This document shows, piece by piece, positions 9,075-17,419 of a DNA stretch of 64,000 nucleotides (positions within the stretch are counted from its first letter, which is position 1; each line of letters begins with the position of its first letter). The translations under genes were made by a program, and so were the position numbers. The notes beneath the pieces were generated by a model. That model was not told where the DNA came from and searched no databases. It saw nothing but the letters and a program-made list of their open reading frames with translations. This stretch comes from Akkermansiaceae bacterium UBA2367 (GTDB lineage Bacteria; Verrucomicrobiota; Verrucomicrobiia; Verrucomicrobiales; DEV007): contig DDTJ01000028.1 of NCBI GenBank assembly GCA_002344525.1, positions 94,747 through 158,746 on the forward strand. Direction: 5' to 3'.

Positions 9075-9323
9075 ATGGCTCAATTGCTGGTGCGCGACCT
9101 CGAAGAGTCGCTGGTGGACAAACTCAAACGCCGCGCCCACTCCCACGGGGTCTCGGCCGAGGAGGAGCATCGCCGCATTCTCCGTGACGTGTTGTCGAGG
9201 CCATTGGCTGGGAAAGTCTCCCTGATCGAATTCCTCCTCTCCTCTGAAGGGGAGGCCGCGTCAGAAGTCGAACTTGATCTATCGAGGAGTCGTGATTTGG
9301 AGACCCGGCAGACCGGATTTTGA
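9075..9323 (+). CDS. FitA/VapB-type antitoxin (ribbon-helix-helix)
   Basis: This 82-residue protein matches FitA-like antitoxins. Residues 1-40 (MAQLLVRDLEESLVDKLKRR, then AHSHGVSAEEEHRRIL) form a ribbon-helix-helix DNA-binding unit of the Arc class, with the typical 'xQLLVRDLxxxLVxxLKxRA' strand and first helix and the 'GxSxEEExRxIL' second helix. The C-terminal half would wrap the toxin; it ends in an acidic and Arg-rich tail. The stop codon overlaps the toxin start (TGATG), so the two are translationally coupled. It is expected to repress its own promoter. There is no clear Shine-Dalgarno sequence in front of it. Confidence 0.88.
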   Translation: MAQLLVRDLEESLVDKLKRRAHSHGVSAEEEHRRILRDVLSRPLAGKVSLIEFLLSSEGEAASEVELDLSRSRDLETRQTGF

Positions 9324-9736
9324 TGGCCTACCTGCTCGACACCAACGTTCTGAGTGAGTTGAGGAAGGGCGCGAGAGGCGATCCAAGGGTGAGGCGATGG
9401 GCCAAGGAGACGGTTCGGGAGCGTCATTACCTCAGCGTGCTTTCCCTTGGCGAGATCCGAAAGGGGATCGAGATCCTGCGCCGGAAGGCTCCCGACCAAT
9501 GCCCGGTCTTCGAGCGGTGGTTGGCCCGGCTCGAAACGGATTACGAAAATGACATCCTTCCGGTCGGGGAGGCGGTCGCCGACCGCTGGGGGTGTCTTAT
9601 GGCCGTGCGCAGCCTGCCGGTGATCGACGGATTGCTCGCTGCCACCGCGTTGGAACATCGCTTGACCGTGGTGACCCGCAACACCGACGATTTCGAGGGG
9701 ACTGGCGTCGACCTCCTCAATCCCTTCGCGGGTTGA
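9323..9736 (+). CDS. FitB/VapC-type PIN-domain toxin ribonuclease
   Basis: This is a 137-residue PIN-domain toxin. The first acidic residue lies in YLLDTNVLSELRKG, a second in LSLGEIRKGIEIL, a third in VIDGLLAATA, and the last in TRNTDDFEGTGV. These are the four conserved acidic positions of the Mg-dependent RNase site. The DTNVLSELRK signature is characteristic of the FitB branch. The ATG at 9323 overlaps the antitoxin stop by one base; a TTG one codon earlier is also possible. Its last 20 bp overlap, tail to tail, the convergent acyltransferase gene. Confidence 0.9.
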   Translation: MAYLLDTNVLSELRKGARGDPRVRRWAKETVRERHYLSVLSLGEIRKGIEILRRKAPDQCPVFERWLARLETDYENDILPVGEAVADRWGCLMAVRSLPVIDGLLAATALEHRLTVVTRNTDDFEGTGVDLLNPFAG

Positions 9737-10220
9737 AGGCTGCCTCCATTCCGGTCAGCAGCCTCCGCAACCTCGCCCGCGTGAAGCGCTGCAAGAGCAG
9801 GCAGGGCAGGTTCGACAGCAGGGCGTAGGCGATCATCACGCCCGCCGCGACGGGCCAGGGATTCCAGAGCAGGGTCAGGAGCAGTCCGGGGATTTGCGCG
9901 TAGTGGGCGGCCTCGCCGCGGCAGGTCTCGGCGATGAAGAGGCGGAGGTAGGCGGGATCCCTGCCGCCGAGTCTCCCCTTGGCGAAACCGTCGAACCAGG
10001 GGGCGGCGTCGGGGATGAGGTGCTTCCACGCATGGATGCGGAAAAGGCGGCGGTAGAGGCGGCCGCCATGCTCCCGGGAACGCTCGCGGAAAAGCCATGA
10101 TTCGGGATCGAAACGGGACCGCGCCAGCTTCGTGAACCACCACGAGACGCCGAGATGGATCGCGGGGATGGCCACGGCGTTGAGGACGACGATCCAGACA
10201 TTGGGGAGGTCAAACCACAT
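9717..10220 (-). CDS. CrtO-type glycosyl-carotenoate acyltransferase homolog
   Basis: This 167-residue membrane protein resembles glycosyl-4,4'-diaponeurosporenoate acyltransferase (CrtO), the last step of staphyloxanthin-type synthesis, which acylates the sugar of a glycosylated carotenoic acid. Family-like features are LPNVWIVVLNAVAIPAIHLG at the N-terminus, SWLFRERSREHGGRLYRRLF, IHAWKHLIPDAAPWF, AETCRGEAAHY and LSNLPCLLLQRFTRARL near the C-terminus. Two or three hydrophobic segments are visible. It starts 11 bp inside the end of the upstream glycosyltransferase gene, with AAAGGA as ribosome binding site, so the two are coupled. The exact carotenoid and sugar are not shown by sequence. Confidence 0.78.
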   Translation of the reverse strand: MWFDLPNVWIVVLNAVAIPAIHLGVSWWFTKLARSRFDPESWLFRERSREHGGRLYRRLFRIHAWKHLIPDAAPWFDGFAKGRLGGRDPAYLRLFIAETCRGEAAHYAQIPGLLLTLLWNPWPVAAGVMIAYALLSNLPCLLLQRFTRARLRRLLTGMEAAFNPRRD

Positions 10221-11322
10221 CGCGTCCTTTCCAGTTCACCTTGCCCCCTGCCTTCCTCCGTCGCAAGGCGCGGAAGAAGACGACTTGATAGAAAAGCAGC
10301 GACACAGGGAAGAGCAGGGCGTTGAGCCATCCGAAATTCCCCGCGAGGCGGAAGACGTGGAGGCACTGCGCCACGCCGAGCAGGTAGAGCAGCCCGATGC
10401 CGAGGCGCTGAGCGGAATCGGCGACGGGCAGGAAGCTCAAGGCGATCACCGCCATGATCAGTCCCGAGAGCCAGGAGGAGATGCCGACCATGGCCCCTCG
10501 CGGGGTGTTGCCCGCTCCGGAGACGAAGCCCTTGCTCCAGCCCGCGACGAGGTCACGGAAGCCGCCGGGGAACATCCGCATCGTCAGCGCGCCCTGACCG
10601 AGGTAGCAGCGGCAGGGGATCCCGGCCTCGCGAAAATGGCGGGCGAGATGGAAGTTCTCCAGCACCTGTGCCTTGACCCGGCGATGCCCGTCCACGGCGG
10701 CGTAGCTCTCGCGCGACAGGAGCATGGCTTGGCCGAAGAGGCCGACCTCCTTCGCGGCGGGGCCTTTGAGGGTGAAGGCGTTCATCCCGAGGATCATGAT
10801 CGCGTTGAAGAAGGCGGAGAGCTCCTCGTCGGGCCGTTCGATGCGGTGCCAGGGGCAGAGGGAATGGACGGCACCTGGTTCCCCGGCGGCGAGGGCGGCG
10901 AGACGGCGCAAGCCGCCGGGTTCGACGACGAGGTCGGCGTCGAGGAAGAGAAGCCAGTCGCCCGTGGCCGCGTCGGCTCCCTGCTGGCAGGCCCAGGGCT
11001 TGCCATACCAGCCCTCGGGCAGGTCCGCGCCGGGGATCACGGTGGCTCCGTGCTCTTGCGCGACGGCGGCGGTGCGGTCGCTGGAATGGTCGTCGACGAC
11101 GAGGATTTCGTGCGGAGGAAAGGAAGGGTCGCGCAACGAAGGAAGCAGCCTCGCGAGATTGTCCTCCTCGTCGCGGGCGGGGATGACGACGGAGAGCTTC
11201 ACCCCCGGCTCCGGCGCGGAGGAGTCGGTCACCGGGACCTCGCGAAAGCGGAGGAAAACGCTCCAGCCGCCCAGCCAGAGGAGGAAGGCGAGGCTGAGAA
11301 ATGTCCAAAGGAAGGCGTCCAT
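10210..11322 (-). CDS. GT2 glycosyltransferase, CrtQ-like
   Basis: This is a 370-residue membrane-anchored family 2 glycosyltransferase. An N-terminal hydrophobic segment (LWTFLSLAFLLWLGGWSVFL) precedes the catalytic domain, which opens with KLSVVIPARDEEDNLARLL and carries the DxD-type metal site LLFLDADLVV near residue 130. GQAMLLSRESYAAVDGHRRV and the QVLENFHLARHFREAG helix follow. Three hydrophobic segments close the protein, which ends in WKGRDVV, as CrtQ-like enzymes do. The partner CrtO-type gene overlaps its end. By analogy it would transfer a sugar to a C30 carotenoic acid; other lipid acceptors are possible. Confidence 0.78.
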   Translation of the reverse strand: MDAFLWTFLSLAFLLWLGGWSVFLRFREVPVTDSSAPEPGVKLSVVIPARDEEDNLARLLPSLRDPSFPPHEILVVDDHSSDRTAAVAQEHGATVIPGADLPEGWYGKPWACQQGADAATGDWLLFLDADLVVEPGGLRRLAALAAGEPGAVHSLCPWHRIERPDEELSAFFNAIMILGMNAFTLKGPAAKEVGLFGQAMLLSRESYAAVDGHRRVKAQVLENFHLARHFREAGIPCRCYLGQGALTMRMFPGGFRDLVAGWSKGFVSGAGNTPRGAMVGISSWLSGLIMAVIALSFLPVADSAQRLGIGLLYLLGVAQCLHVFRLAGNFGWLNALLFPVSLLFYQVVFFRALRRRKAGGKVNWKGRDVV

Positions 11323-11420
11323 GCGGTCGGCGGTCGGGCGGTTCCGGCTTCTGGTGGCTCCCGTCCCGCGTCGGACCGGGGATCAAGGATCGTGGGGGAG
11401 GGGAGCGGGATGGGGAACCC

Positions 11421-13469
11421 TCACTCCTCCCGCCCCTTCCACTCCCAGCCCTCGCCGAAGAAGCCGGCCGCCACGATTTTCCCGGCGAAGCGGCTGTTCG
11501 GCGGCGTGTCGAGGTCGAAGATGGCCCAGTCGGGCAGCTTCGGCGTCTGGCGGGCGTTGTTGAGGTAGTCGTAGTCGCGGAAGGTGAAGCTGCTGTTGAT
11601 GACCACGTATTTCTCCGGGTTCAGCGGATTCGGATGGATCGCGGCGAGCGCGTGATGCGAGGTGGGAAAGGATTCCTCCCCCGCTTTGATCTCCCCGGCG
11701 GTCCATCGGATCGGGAGCTGGTCCGCGATCTTGGCGAGGAGGACGTTCGAGGACGGATCGCCCCAGAGGATGAGGTGGGAATCCCTGTAGTCGTCCTCGG
11801 TGACTTGCGTGTCGTCCTTCACGCGCACGTCGCCGCGATAGTGCCGCCGCCAATGTTCGATGGCGCGTTCCAGTTCCGCCACCGCCCAAGCGCCAGCCTT
11901 TTCGTTCGCCGTCTGCCCGGTGGGCCGCACGAAAAGGAAGCGGTCCATGAAGGCGTCGTCGATCGGACCTTGGAGGCTGGGCTTTTTGCGAAGGCCCTCC
12001 TCCGGGAGCGGTCCGGTCTTCCACACGCCGCCCTCCCGGTGGAGTTGGACCGAGGCCCAGCCGTCCGAGCCCAGCGTCAGGGGGAAGGGAGTGGAGGCCT
12101 CGCCTCCGGCCTCTTGGACGGTCAGACCGACTGGCGTGGCTCCGCCGACGAGATGGCGCGGCAGACGGACCTCGATGGCGGCGATGTTTTCGACCGTCAG
12201 AGCGGGCGAGGGGGCGGTCGCGAGGGTGGCCTTCGCCGCCTTCCAGTGCTCTTGCAGCCCTTGGATCGTCAGGTAGGCCGAGCGGTTGTATTTGAGGGTC
12301 CAAGTCGTCAGGGTCTCCGCCGTTCGCGGGAAGGGTTGGCCCTCGACCAAGGCGTCGATCCGGCGGTTGAGCTCCGCCTTGGCGCCGGACTCGTAGGAAT
12401 GCGCCGTCTGCGGTCCGATGAGGTGCGTCAGCGCGATGCCTTCCTTTTCCAGCGCCTTGGCCATCGCGTCGGCGGCCTGCTTCTGCTTGTCGATCTCGCC
12501 GGAGTAGGCCACAAGGGGGAGGTTGTGGAAGTTCGCGGCGACGGCGGGGGTGTCGTGGAGGTTCCACAGCTTCCGCTCCCAGCCGCTCGGTTGGAGCGTC
12601 TCGCCTTGGAAGAAATTGAGGAACTCCTCCGTCTCGGAAAAGCCCGCGCCCGGCGCGGCGGCGCGCCATCGCCAGGCGTGGTGGGCGGCGATGTGCCAAC
12701 AGGCCGCTCCGCCGAGCGAGAAGCCGCGCACCACGATGCGGTCCTCGTCGACGCGGTAGTCGCGCTGCACCGTGTCGAGCGCCTCGAAGAAGTCGGTCTC
12801 GCCGGCGAAACGCTGGCCGTTGCAATAGCGGCCGTAGGGATGCAGCACGATGGCGTCCTGCGGGGTGAACTCGCCGGGCTTGGTCCGGCGTCCTTGGATG
12901 AAGTCGAGTTCGCTCAGCTTTTCGCCGCGTCCATGGAACCACACGTCCAGCCGCCAGCGGTGCGGGGAGTCCGGGCGGAAGGACGACGGCACGACTAGGC
13001 CGAAGGGCTGCACGGAGTCGTCGATCCGGGAGCGGTAGCCGCGCACGACGAGGCCGGTCTGCGCGAGCCAAGGGAATTCGTTCTTCGCGAGCGAGGCGAG
13101 TCGCGCCTCGCCCTCTGCGAGCTGCTCGCCCGCCCAAGCGGTCTGCTTGGCGTCGTGGAATTCGTCGTAGCGCAGCGCCCAATCGACGGCCTTCCAGAAG
13201 ACCTCGACATCGGGCAGGAAGTCGATCCGGCGGGCGGCGGCTTTGTCCTTTTCCATAGCTTGCCGCCACTCCGTCGCGCGGGCGTCGATGGCCTCGCGCA
13301 GGGCGGCGGCGCGGGCGGTGAGTTCGGCACGGACCTCGTCGGGAATGGCCACGCCGGGCGGGGGGATGCGGCGGACGTTGTCGGGGAGGTTGTCCTTCGG
13401 GCCGTCGGCAAGGACGGGGACGGCGGGCAGCAGGGCCAGCCAGGCGAGCGCGGCAAGGCGGGGTTTCAT
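11421..13469 (-). CDS. exported alpha/beta hydrolase (esterase/peptidase-like) with C-terminal extension
   Basis: This is a 682-residue exported protein. I chose the ATG at 13469 for its signal peptide (MKPRLAALAWLALLPAVPVLA). Residues about 180-410 form an alpha/beta hydrolase domain of the polyhydroxybutyrate-depolymerase/prolyl-oligopeptidase type. The oxyanion segment is RLDVWFHGRGE, the nucleophile elbow RGFSLGGAACW, the acid is near VAYSGEIDKQ, and the histidine near GPQTAHSYES. The remaining 270 residues look like a beta-rich domain followed by a second alpha/beta domain (VINSSFTFRDYDYLNNA). This architecture is common in Planctomycetota and Verrucomicrobiota, but the substrate is not known. 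Confidence 0.8.
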   Translation of the reverse strand: MKPRLAALAWLALLPAVPVLADGPKDNLPDNVRRIPPPGVAIPDEVRAELTARAAALREAIDARATEWRQAMEKDKAAARRIDFLPDVEVFWKAVDWALRYDEFHDAKQTAWAGEQLAEGEARLASLAKNEFPWLAQTGLVVRGYRSRIDDSVQPFGLVVPSSFRPDSPHRWRLDVWFHGRGEKLSELDFIQGRRTKPGEFTPQDAIVLHPYGRYCNGQRFAGETDFFEALDTVQRDYRVDEDRIVVRGFSLGGAACWHIAAHHAWRWRAAAPGAGFSETEEFLNFFQGETLQPSGWERKLWNLHDTPAVAANFHNLPLVAYSGEIDKQKQAADAMAKALEKEGIALTHLIGPQTAHSYESGAKAELNRRIDALVEGQPFPRTAETLTTWTLKYNRSAYLTIQGLQEHWKAAKATLATAPSPALTVENIAAIEVRLPRHLVGGATPVGLTVQEAGGEASTPFPLTLGSDGWASVQLHREGGVWKTGPLPEEGLRKKPSLQGPIDDAFMDRFLFVRPTGQTANEKAGAWAVAELERAIEHWRRHYRGDVRVKDDTQVTEDDYRDSHLILWGDPSSNVLLAKIADQLPIRWTAGEIKAGEESFPTSHHALAAIHPNPLNPEKYVVINSSFTFRDYDYLNNARQTPKLPDWAIFDLDTPPNSRFAGKIVAAGFFGEGWEWKGREE

Positions 13470-13674
13470 GAGGGTTCGGGGAGAGTGGCCGTTCGGGTCA
13501 CCCGTCAGTGGTTCCATCATCCCGTTGCCGTATCAAGGAAAGATCGCTTGATGATGGTGCCCACGATGGGACGGGCGGCTTGACCCTCTTTGGTCCTCGA
13601 TACGACCCTGTTGGCCGTGGCGTTTTTACAACTTCCTTACGAGCGTGGCCTCCGGCCCCGCATATCGTGAAGGC

Positions 13675-14280
13675 ATGAACGCGATCAAAGCCGCTCTGGT
13701 ACTGTCTTCAGCCGTCCTCCTCCTGTCGTCGCCTGCGCAAGACATCCAGTTGGTGCAATTCTCCGACGAGAAGCGCTTCCTCTTCTTCGCCGTTCTCGAG
13801 GGTCTCTACAACGACGGCCTGTCCGAAGAGTCGGTGTCTAGCGTGATGGGCGAGAACATAACAGACCATTTCATCATCGCTTGCCCGATCTGTCTCACGG
13901 CCTACGAAGCGCTCGAAGCCTATCGGGATGCTCCGGCCTTCACCAGCAAGACATACAGGGTCAAAGGCTTTGGACCGGGGCTCGCGGTGGAGGAGCGGAA
14001 GGCTCTCGCGGGCGACCTGGAAGAACGGAGGCAACAGATCCGCGCCCTGATCCACCGCTGGGTCGAGGCCCGCTTCGTGGAGATGGATTGGCCGGAGGAA
14101 CGCGAGGCCACCATGCGCGAAGCGATCCGCCGGATGAGCGAGAAAGGCGCGGCGGCCTTGGAGCACCTGAAGAAAGGGGGGGCGGGCGAGGACCTCGCGA
14201 ACATTTACGCGGATTGGGAATTCTGCCCCTCCTGCAGCGGGGCGACTTGGCACGATGCGCCCGCAAGGGAGCCTCAGTGA
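13675..14280 (+). CDS. exported hypothetical protein with two CxxC pairs
   Basis: I do not recognise this 201-residue protein. It has a signal peptide (MNAIKAALVLSSAVLLLSSPA) followed by mostly helical sequence. Two CxxC pairs are visible, CPIC near residue 69 and CPSC near residue 187, so the ends of the mature protein could be joined by a metal or disulfides. The region from residue 105 to 165 is rich in K/R/E and probably one long helix (ALAGDLEERRQQIRALIH). The ATG at 13675 was preferred over one ten codons upstream because it starts the signal peptide. The next gene begins 141 bp downstream on the same strand. Confidence 0.7.
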   Translation: MNAIKAALVLSSAVLLLSSPAQDIQLVQFSDEKRFLFFAVLEGLYNDGLSEESVSSVMGENITDHFIIACPICLTAYEALEAYRDAPAFTSKTYRVKGFGPGLAVEERKALAGDLEERRQQIRALIHRWVEARFVEMDWPEEREATMREAIRRMSEKGAAALEHLKKGGAGEDLANIYADWEFCPSCSGATWHDAPAREPQ

Positions 14281-14421
14281 CGGACAGGGATTCCCTTTCC
14301 CGGCCGCTCCGTTCGATCCGCAGTTGGCGCGATCCCGTGAGCGGGCTGGAGGCGTCTCGCGCGGCGCGACCGGGGCATTCGTGGTATTGGTTTCCACAGC
14401 CCTCCCAACCTGCCTGACGCC

Positions 14422-15708
14422 ATGTCGACCGTTCCCGTTTCTCGCCTGTCGCTTTTGCTCCTTGTAGGGTTCCTAGTCGCCGCCGCTGCCGCGCAAGCCT
14501 CGTGGCCCTCTTGGCGGGGCGATGCCTCCGGCTCCGGGATCGTCGCGGAGACGACAGGGCTGCCCATCGAGTGGAAAAAAGACAAAAATGTGCGTTGGCG
14601 GGTGGCTTTGCCGGAAGCGGGTAATTCGACCCCTGCGGTCCACGGAGATCGCGTTTTCGTGACCCAGGCGGTCACGACGGAGCATTGGCGTGGCTTGATG
14701 TGCTTCGACAAGGCCAGCGGGAAGCTGCTCTGGAAAAACGGGGTCCGCTACGAGAAGGAGGAGCGGACCCACCGGGACAATCCCCATTGCTCCGCCTCCC
14801 CGGCCACGGACGGCAGCCTCGTGATCGCCTCCTACGGTTCGGCGGGGCTGGCGGCCTACGATTTCGAGGGCAAGCAGCTTTGGCATCGCGATTTCGGCGC
14901 CATCGACCACATCTGGGGAAACTCCACTTCCCCCGTGCTCCACGGCGATCTCGTGATCCACTACCACGGCCCCGCCAAGAACGCGGTGCTCTACGGACTC
15001 GACAAGCGTACCGGCGAGACGGTGTGGCAATGGCAGGAACCGGTCTGGGAGCCGGGGGAACGGACGGACGGTTTCCGCGAAAAAAGCGACGAAGGGGTGA
15101 TCGGCTCCTTCAGCACCCCCATCATCGTCCCGGCGGAGGACCGCGAGGAACTGGTGATGAGCTTCCCGATGGAGATGAAAGCCTTCGATCCCGCCACTGG
15201 CGCTGTCTTGTGGACTTGCGGCGGTCTCAATCCGCTGGTCTACACTTCGCCGGTCCATAGCGACGGCATCGTGGTGGCCATGGGCGGCTACCACGGCAAC
15301 TCCATCGGGGTCAGGACGGGCGGCAACGGCGACGTGACGGAGACCCACCGCCTGTGGCAGCAGATCCGCCACAACGGAGGCATCGGGACCGGCGTGGCCA
15401 AGGACGGATACTACTACTACCAGAACGCCGGCGGCGTGGTTTATTGCGACCGCATGGCGACGGGGGAGACGGTCTGGCGGGACCGCCTGCCGGGCGCGGG
15501 CAAATCGTGGGGTTCCTTCATCCTGTCCGGCGACCGGATCTATTCGCTCAGCCAGGCGGGCGACACGGTGGTTTTCAAAGCGACGCTGGACGGGTTCCAA
15601 GCGCTCTCCCAATGCGATGTGGGCGAGCACACCAATTCCTCGCTGGCCGTGTCCGGCAAAGAGATTTTCCTGCGCACCTATGAGGCGCTCTGGTGCATCT
15701 CGGAGTGA
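14422..15708 (+). CDS. PQQ-like (BamB-type) beta-propeller protein
   Basis: This is a 428-residue exported propeller. A signal peptide (LSLLLLVGFLVAAAAAQA) leads into WPSWRGDASGSGIV, the usual opening of PQQ-like propellers in this group. Repeated blades carry the pattern 'DGxLVIASYGSAGLAAYDFEGKQLWHRDF', for example LMCFDKASGKLLWKN, LYGLDKRTGETVWQW, MKAFDPATGAVLWTC and CDRMATGETVWRDRL. The tryptophan-docking pattern GxxLW repeats in each blade. True PQQ ligands are not evident, so an enzymatic role is doubtful; a scaffold or binding role is more likely. Such proteins are abundant in Verrucomicrobiota. Confidence 0.88.
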   Translation: MSTVPVSRLSLLLLVGFLVAAAAAQASWPSWRGDASGSGIVAETTGLPIEWKKDKNVRWRVALPEAGNSTPAVHGDRVFVTQAVTTEHWRGLMCFDKASGKLLWKNGVRYEKEERTHRDNPHCSASPATDGSLVIASYGSAGLAAYDFEGKQLWHRDFGAIDHIWGNSTSPVLHGDLVIHYHGPAKNAVLYGLDKRTGETVWQWQEPVWEPGERTDGFREKSDEGVIGSFSTPIIVPAEDREELVMSFPMEMKAFDPATGAVLWTCGGLNPLVYTSPVHSDGIVVAMGGYHGNSIGVRTGGNGDVTETHRLWQQIRHNGGIGTGVAKDGYYYYQNAGGVVYCDRMATGETVWRDRLPGAGKSWGSFILSGDRIYSLSQAGDTVVFKATLDGFQALSQCDVGEHTNSSLAVSGKEIFLRTYEALWCISE

Positions 15709-15921
15709 GTTGGGGCGGTTAGTGATCGGCATCCGGCAGGGACGAGGGCAGGGCTTGCGCATGAAATGTGGGCAAGGCGTGTCGCAGGTGTTGGCAGAGA
15801 ATACGCGAAGCGGATAACCGAAGACAATTTCCGGAGGGCGCTCGGCGTTCCGCCCCGCTTGCCCCTTGTGCGAGCCGCAAACCCGTCCGATGGTCGAGGC
15901 GAAACCCAAATGGAGAACTCG

Positions 15922-17370
15922 ATGAAAAGACACGCGCCCCTGCCGACCCTTCGCCATTTCACGGTCGCCCTTCTAGCCTTTCACTTGATCGCCGACGGAG
16001 CGAGTCGTGTGTTCGCGGAACTTCCCCGCCTCAAGGTTTCGGAGAATCGGCGCTTTCTGATCCATGAGGACGGGACTCCGTTCTTCTGGCTGGGCGACAC
16101 CGCTTGGGAGCTGTTCCATCGGCTCGACCGCGAGGAGGCCGACCGCTACTTGGAGACACGGGCCAAGCAGGGATACACGGTGATCCAAGCCGTGGCGCTG
16201 GCTGAACTCAACGGGCACTCCGACCCGAATCCCTACGGCCATCTGCCGCTGACCGATCTGGACCCCGCGCGTCCCGCGGTCGTGGATGGCCCGGACAACG
16301 ACTACTGGGACCATGTGGACTACATCGTGGACAAGGCCAACTCGCTCGGCCTCTACATCGGCTTCCTCCCAACTTGGGGACGCTACTGGCGCGACGACAT
16401 CCGAAACGGGAAGCCGCTCTTCACCGTTGAGAACTCCGCGACCTACGGCGAATGGCTGGGGCGGCGCTACCGGGGCAAGGGGATTGTCTGGATCACTGGC
16501 GGCGATCGCGTGATCGATGACGACACGCAGAAGGAAATGATGCGAGCCATGGCCCGGGGAATCCGCCAGGGCGACGGAGGTGGTCATCTCATCACCTATC
16601 ATCCGCGCGGAGGGCAGGGTTCGGCCCAATACTTCCACGACGAGGACTGGCTCGATTTCAACATGCGGCAGAACGGGCACATCGTGGAGTTCAACGGAGG
16701 CTACCACAACACGCGGATCGACTACGACCGCACGCCGCTCAAGCCGATCCTCGACGTCGAGCCCCTTTACGAGGACCACCCGGTCGTGTTCCGGGCCAAG
16801 GAGTCCGGGCACTCCATCTCGTCCGACGTCCGGCGTGCGCTCTATTGGAATCTTTTTACCGGAGCCTTCGGCCATACCTACGGCCACCACTCGGTCTGGC
16901 AGATGTGGCGGCCGGGCCGGAATCCGATCAACGCCCCCCTGATGCCTTGGTTCGAGGCGATCAACCAGCCCGGTGCCGAACAGATGCGGCATGGCCGTCG
17001 GCTCCTCGAATCGCGTCCCTTCCTGACGCGCGTCCCGGACGACTCGGTCATCGTCGCCGACGCGGTGCCGACCAGCGTCCCCGGCGCGGGCCGATATCGC
17101 TTCGTGGCGACGCGCGACACCGACGGAACCTATGCGATGGTCTATGCCCCGGTCGGACGCGCCTTCAAGGTGCGGATGGACGCGATCCAAGGTCCGAAGG
17201 TCAAGGCTTGGTGGTACAATCCCCGCAACGGCCAAGCCACCGTGATCGGCGAATTCCCCAACACTGGCGAGCGGGAGTTCCTGCCGCCCGACAAGGGGGA
17301 GATGATCGACTGGATTCTGGTCTTGGACGACGAGGCCAAGGGCTACCCGGCTCCCGGCGCGTCCGAGTGA
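15922..17370 (+). CDS. DUF4038-type glycoside hydrolase (GH140-like)
   Basis: This is a 482-residue exported TIM-barrel glycosidase-like protein. The ATG at 15922 was chosen because GGAG lies 6 bp in front of it and a signal peptide follows; another ATG lies four codons upstream. The catalytic domain begins with FLIHEDGTPFFWLGDTAWEL, the DUF4038 signature, and continues with YLETRAKQGYTVIQAVALAE and KGIVWITGGDR. The acid/base and nucleophile are probably the aspartate in ITGGD and the glutamate in ILDVEPLYED. The last 90 residues fit the small beta domain that follows DUF4038 (YAMVYAPVGRAFKV). GH140 members act on apiose-containing pectin; here the substrate is inferred only loosely. Confidence 0.85.
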   Translation: MKRHAPLPTLRHFTVALLAFHLIADGASRVFAELPRLKVSENRRFLIHEDGTPFFWLGDTAWELFHRLDREEADRYLETRAKQGYTVIQAVALAELNGHSDPNPYGHLPLTDLDPARPAVVDGPDNDYWDHVDYIVDKANSLGLYIGFLPTWGRYWRDDIRNGKPLFTVENSATYGEWLGRRYRGKGIVWITGGDRVIDDDTQKEMMRAMARGIRQGDGGGHLITYHPRGGQGSAQYFHDEDWLDFNMRQNGHIVEFNGGYHNTRIDYDRTPLKPILDVEPLYEDHPVVFRAKESGHSISSDVRRALYWNLFTGAFGHTYGHHSVWQMWRPGRNPINAPLMPWFEAINQPGAEQMRHGRRLLESRPFLTRVPDDSVIVADAVPTSVPGAGRYRFVATRDTDGTYAMVYAPVGRAFKVRMDAIQGPKVKAWWYNPRNGQATVIGEFPNTGEREFLPPDKGEMIDWILVLDDEAKGYPAPGASE

Positions 17371-17419
17371 CGGTTCCTGTTCCCGGCATGAGGCGGGACG
17401 GGGAATTCCAGCAATCAAC

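Noticed and set aside
9041..9736. Genomic island inserted at the tRNA-Ala 3' end
   Set aside because: No duplicate of the tRNA 3' end (attR) and no integrase gene were found; only the two-gene module is next to the tRNA.
11383..13269. Open frame overlapping the exported alpha/beta hydrolase in another minus-strand frame
   Set aside because: Its product is nearly all Arg/Pro/Gly/Ala; the competing frame has a signal peptide and hydrolase motifs.
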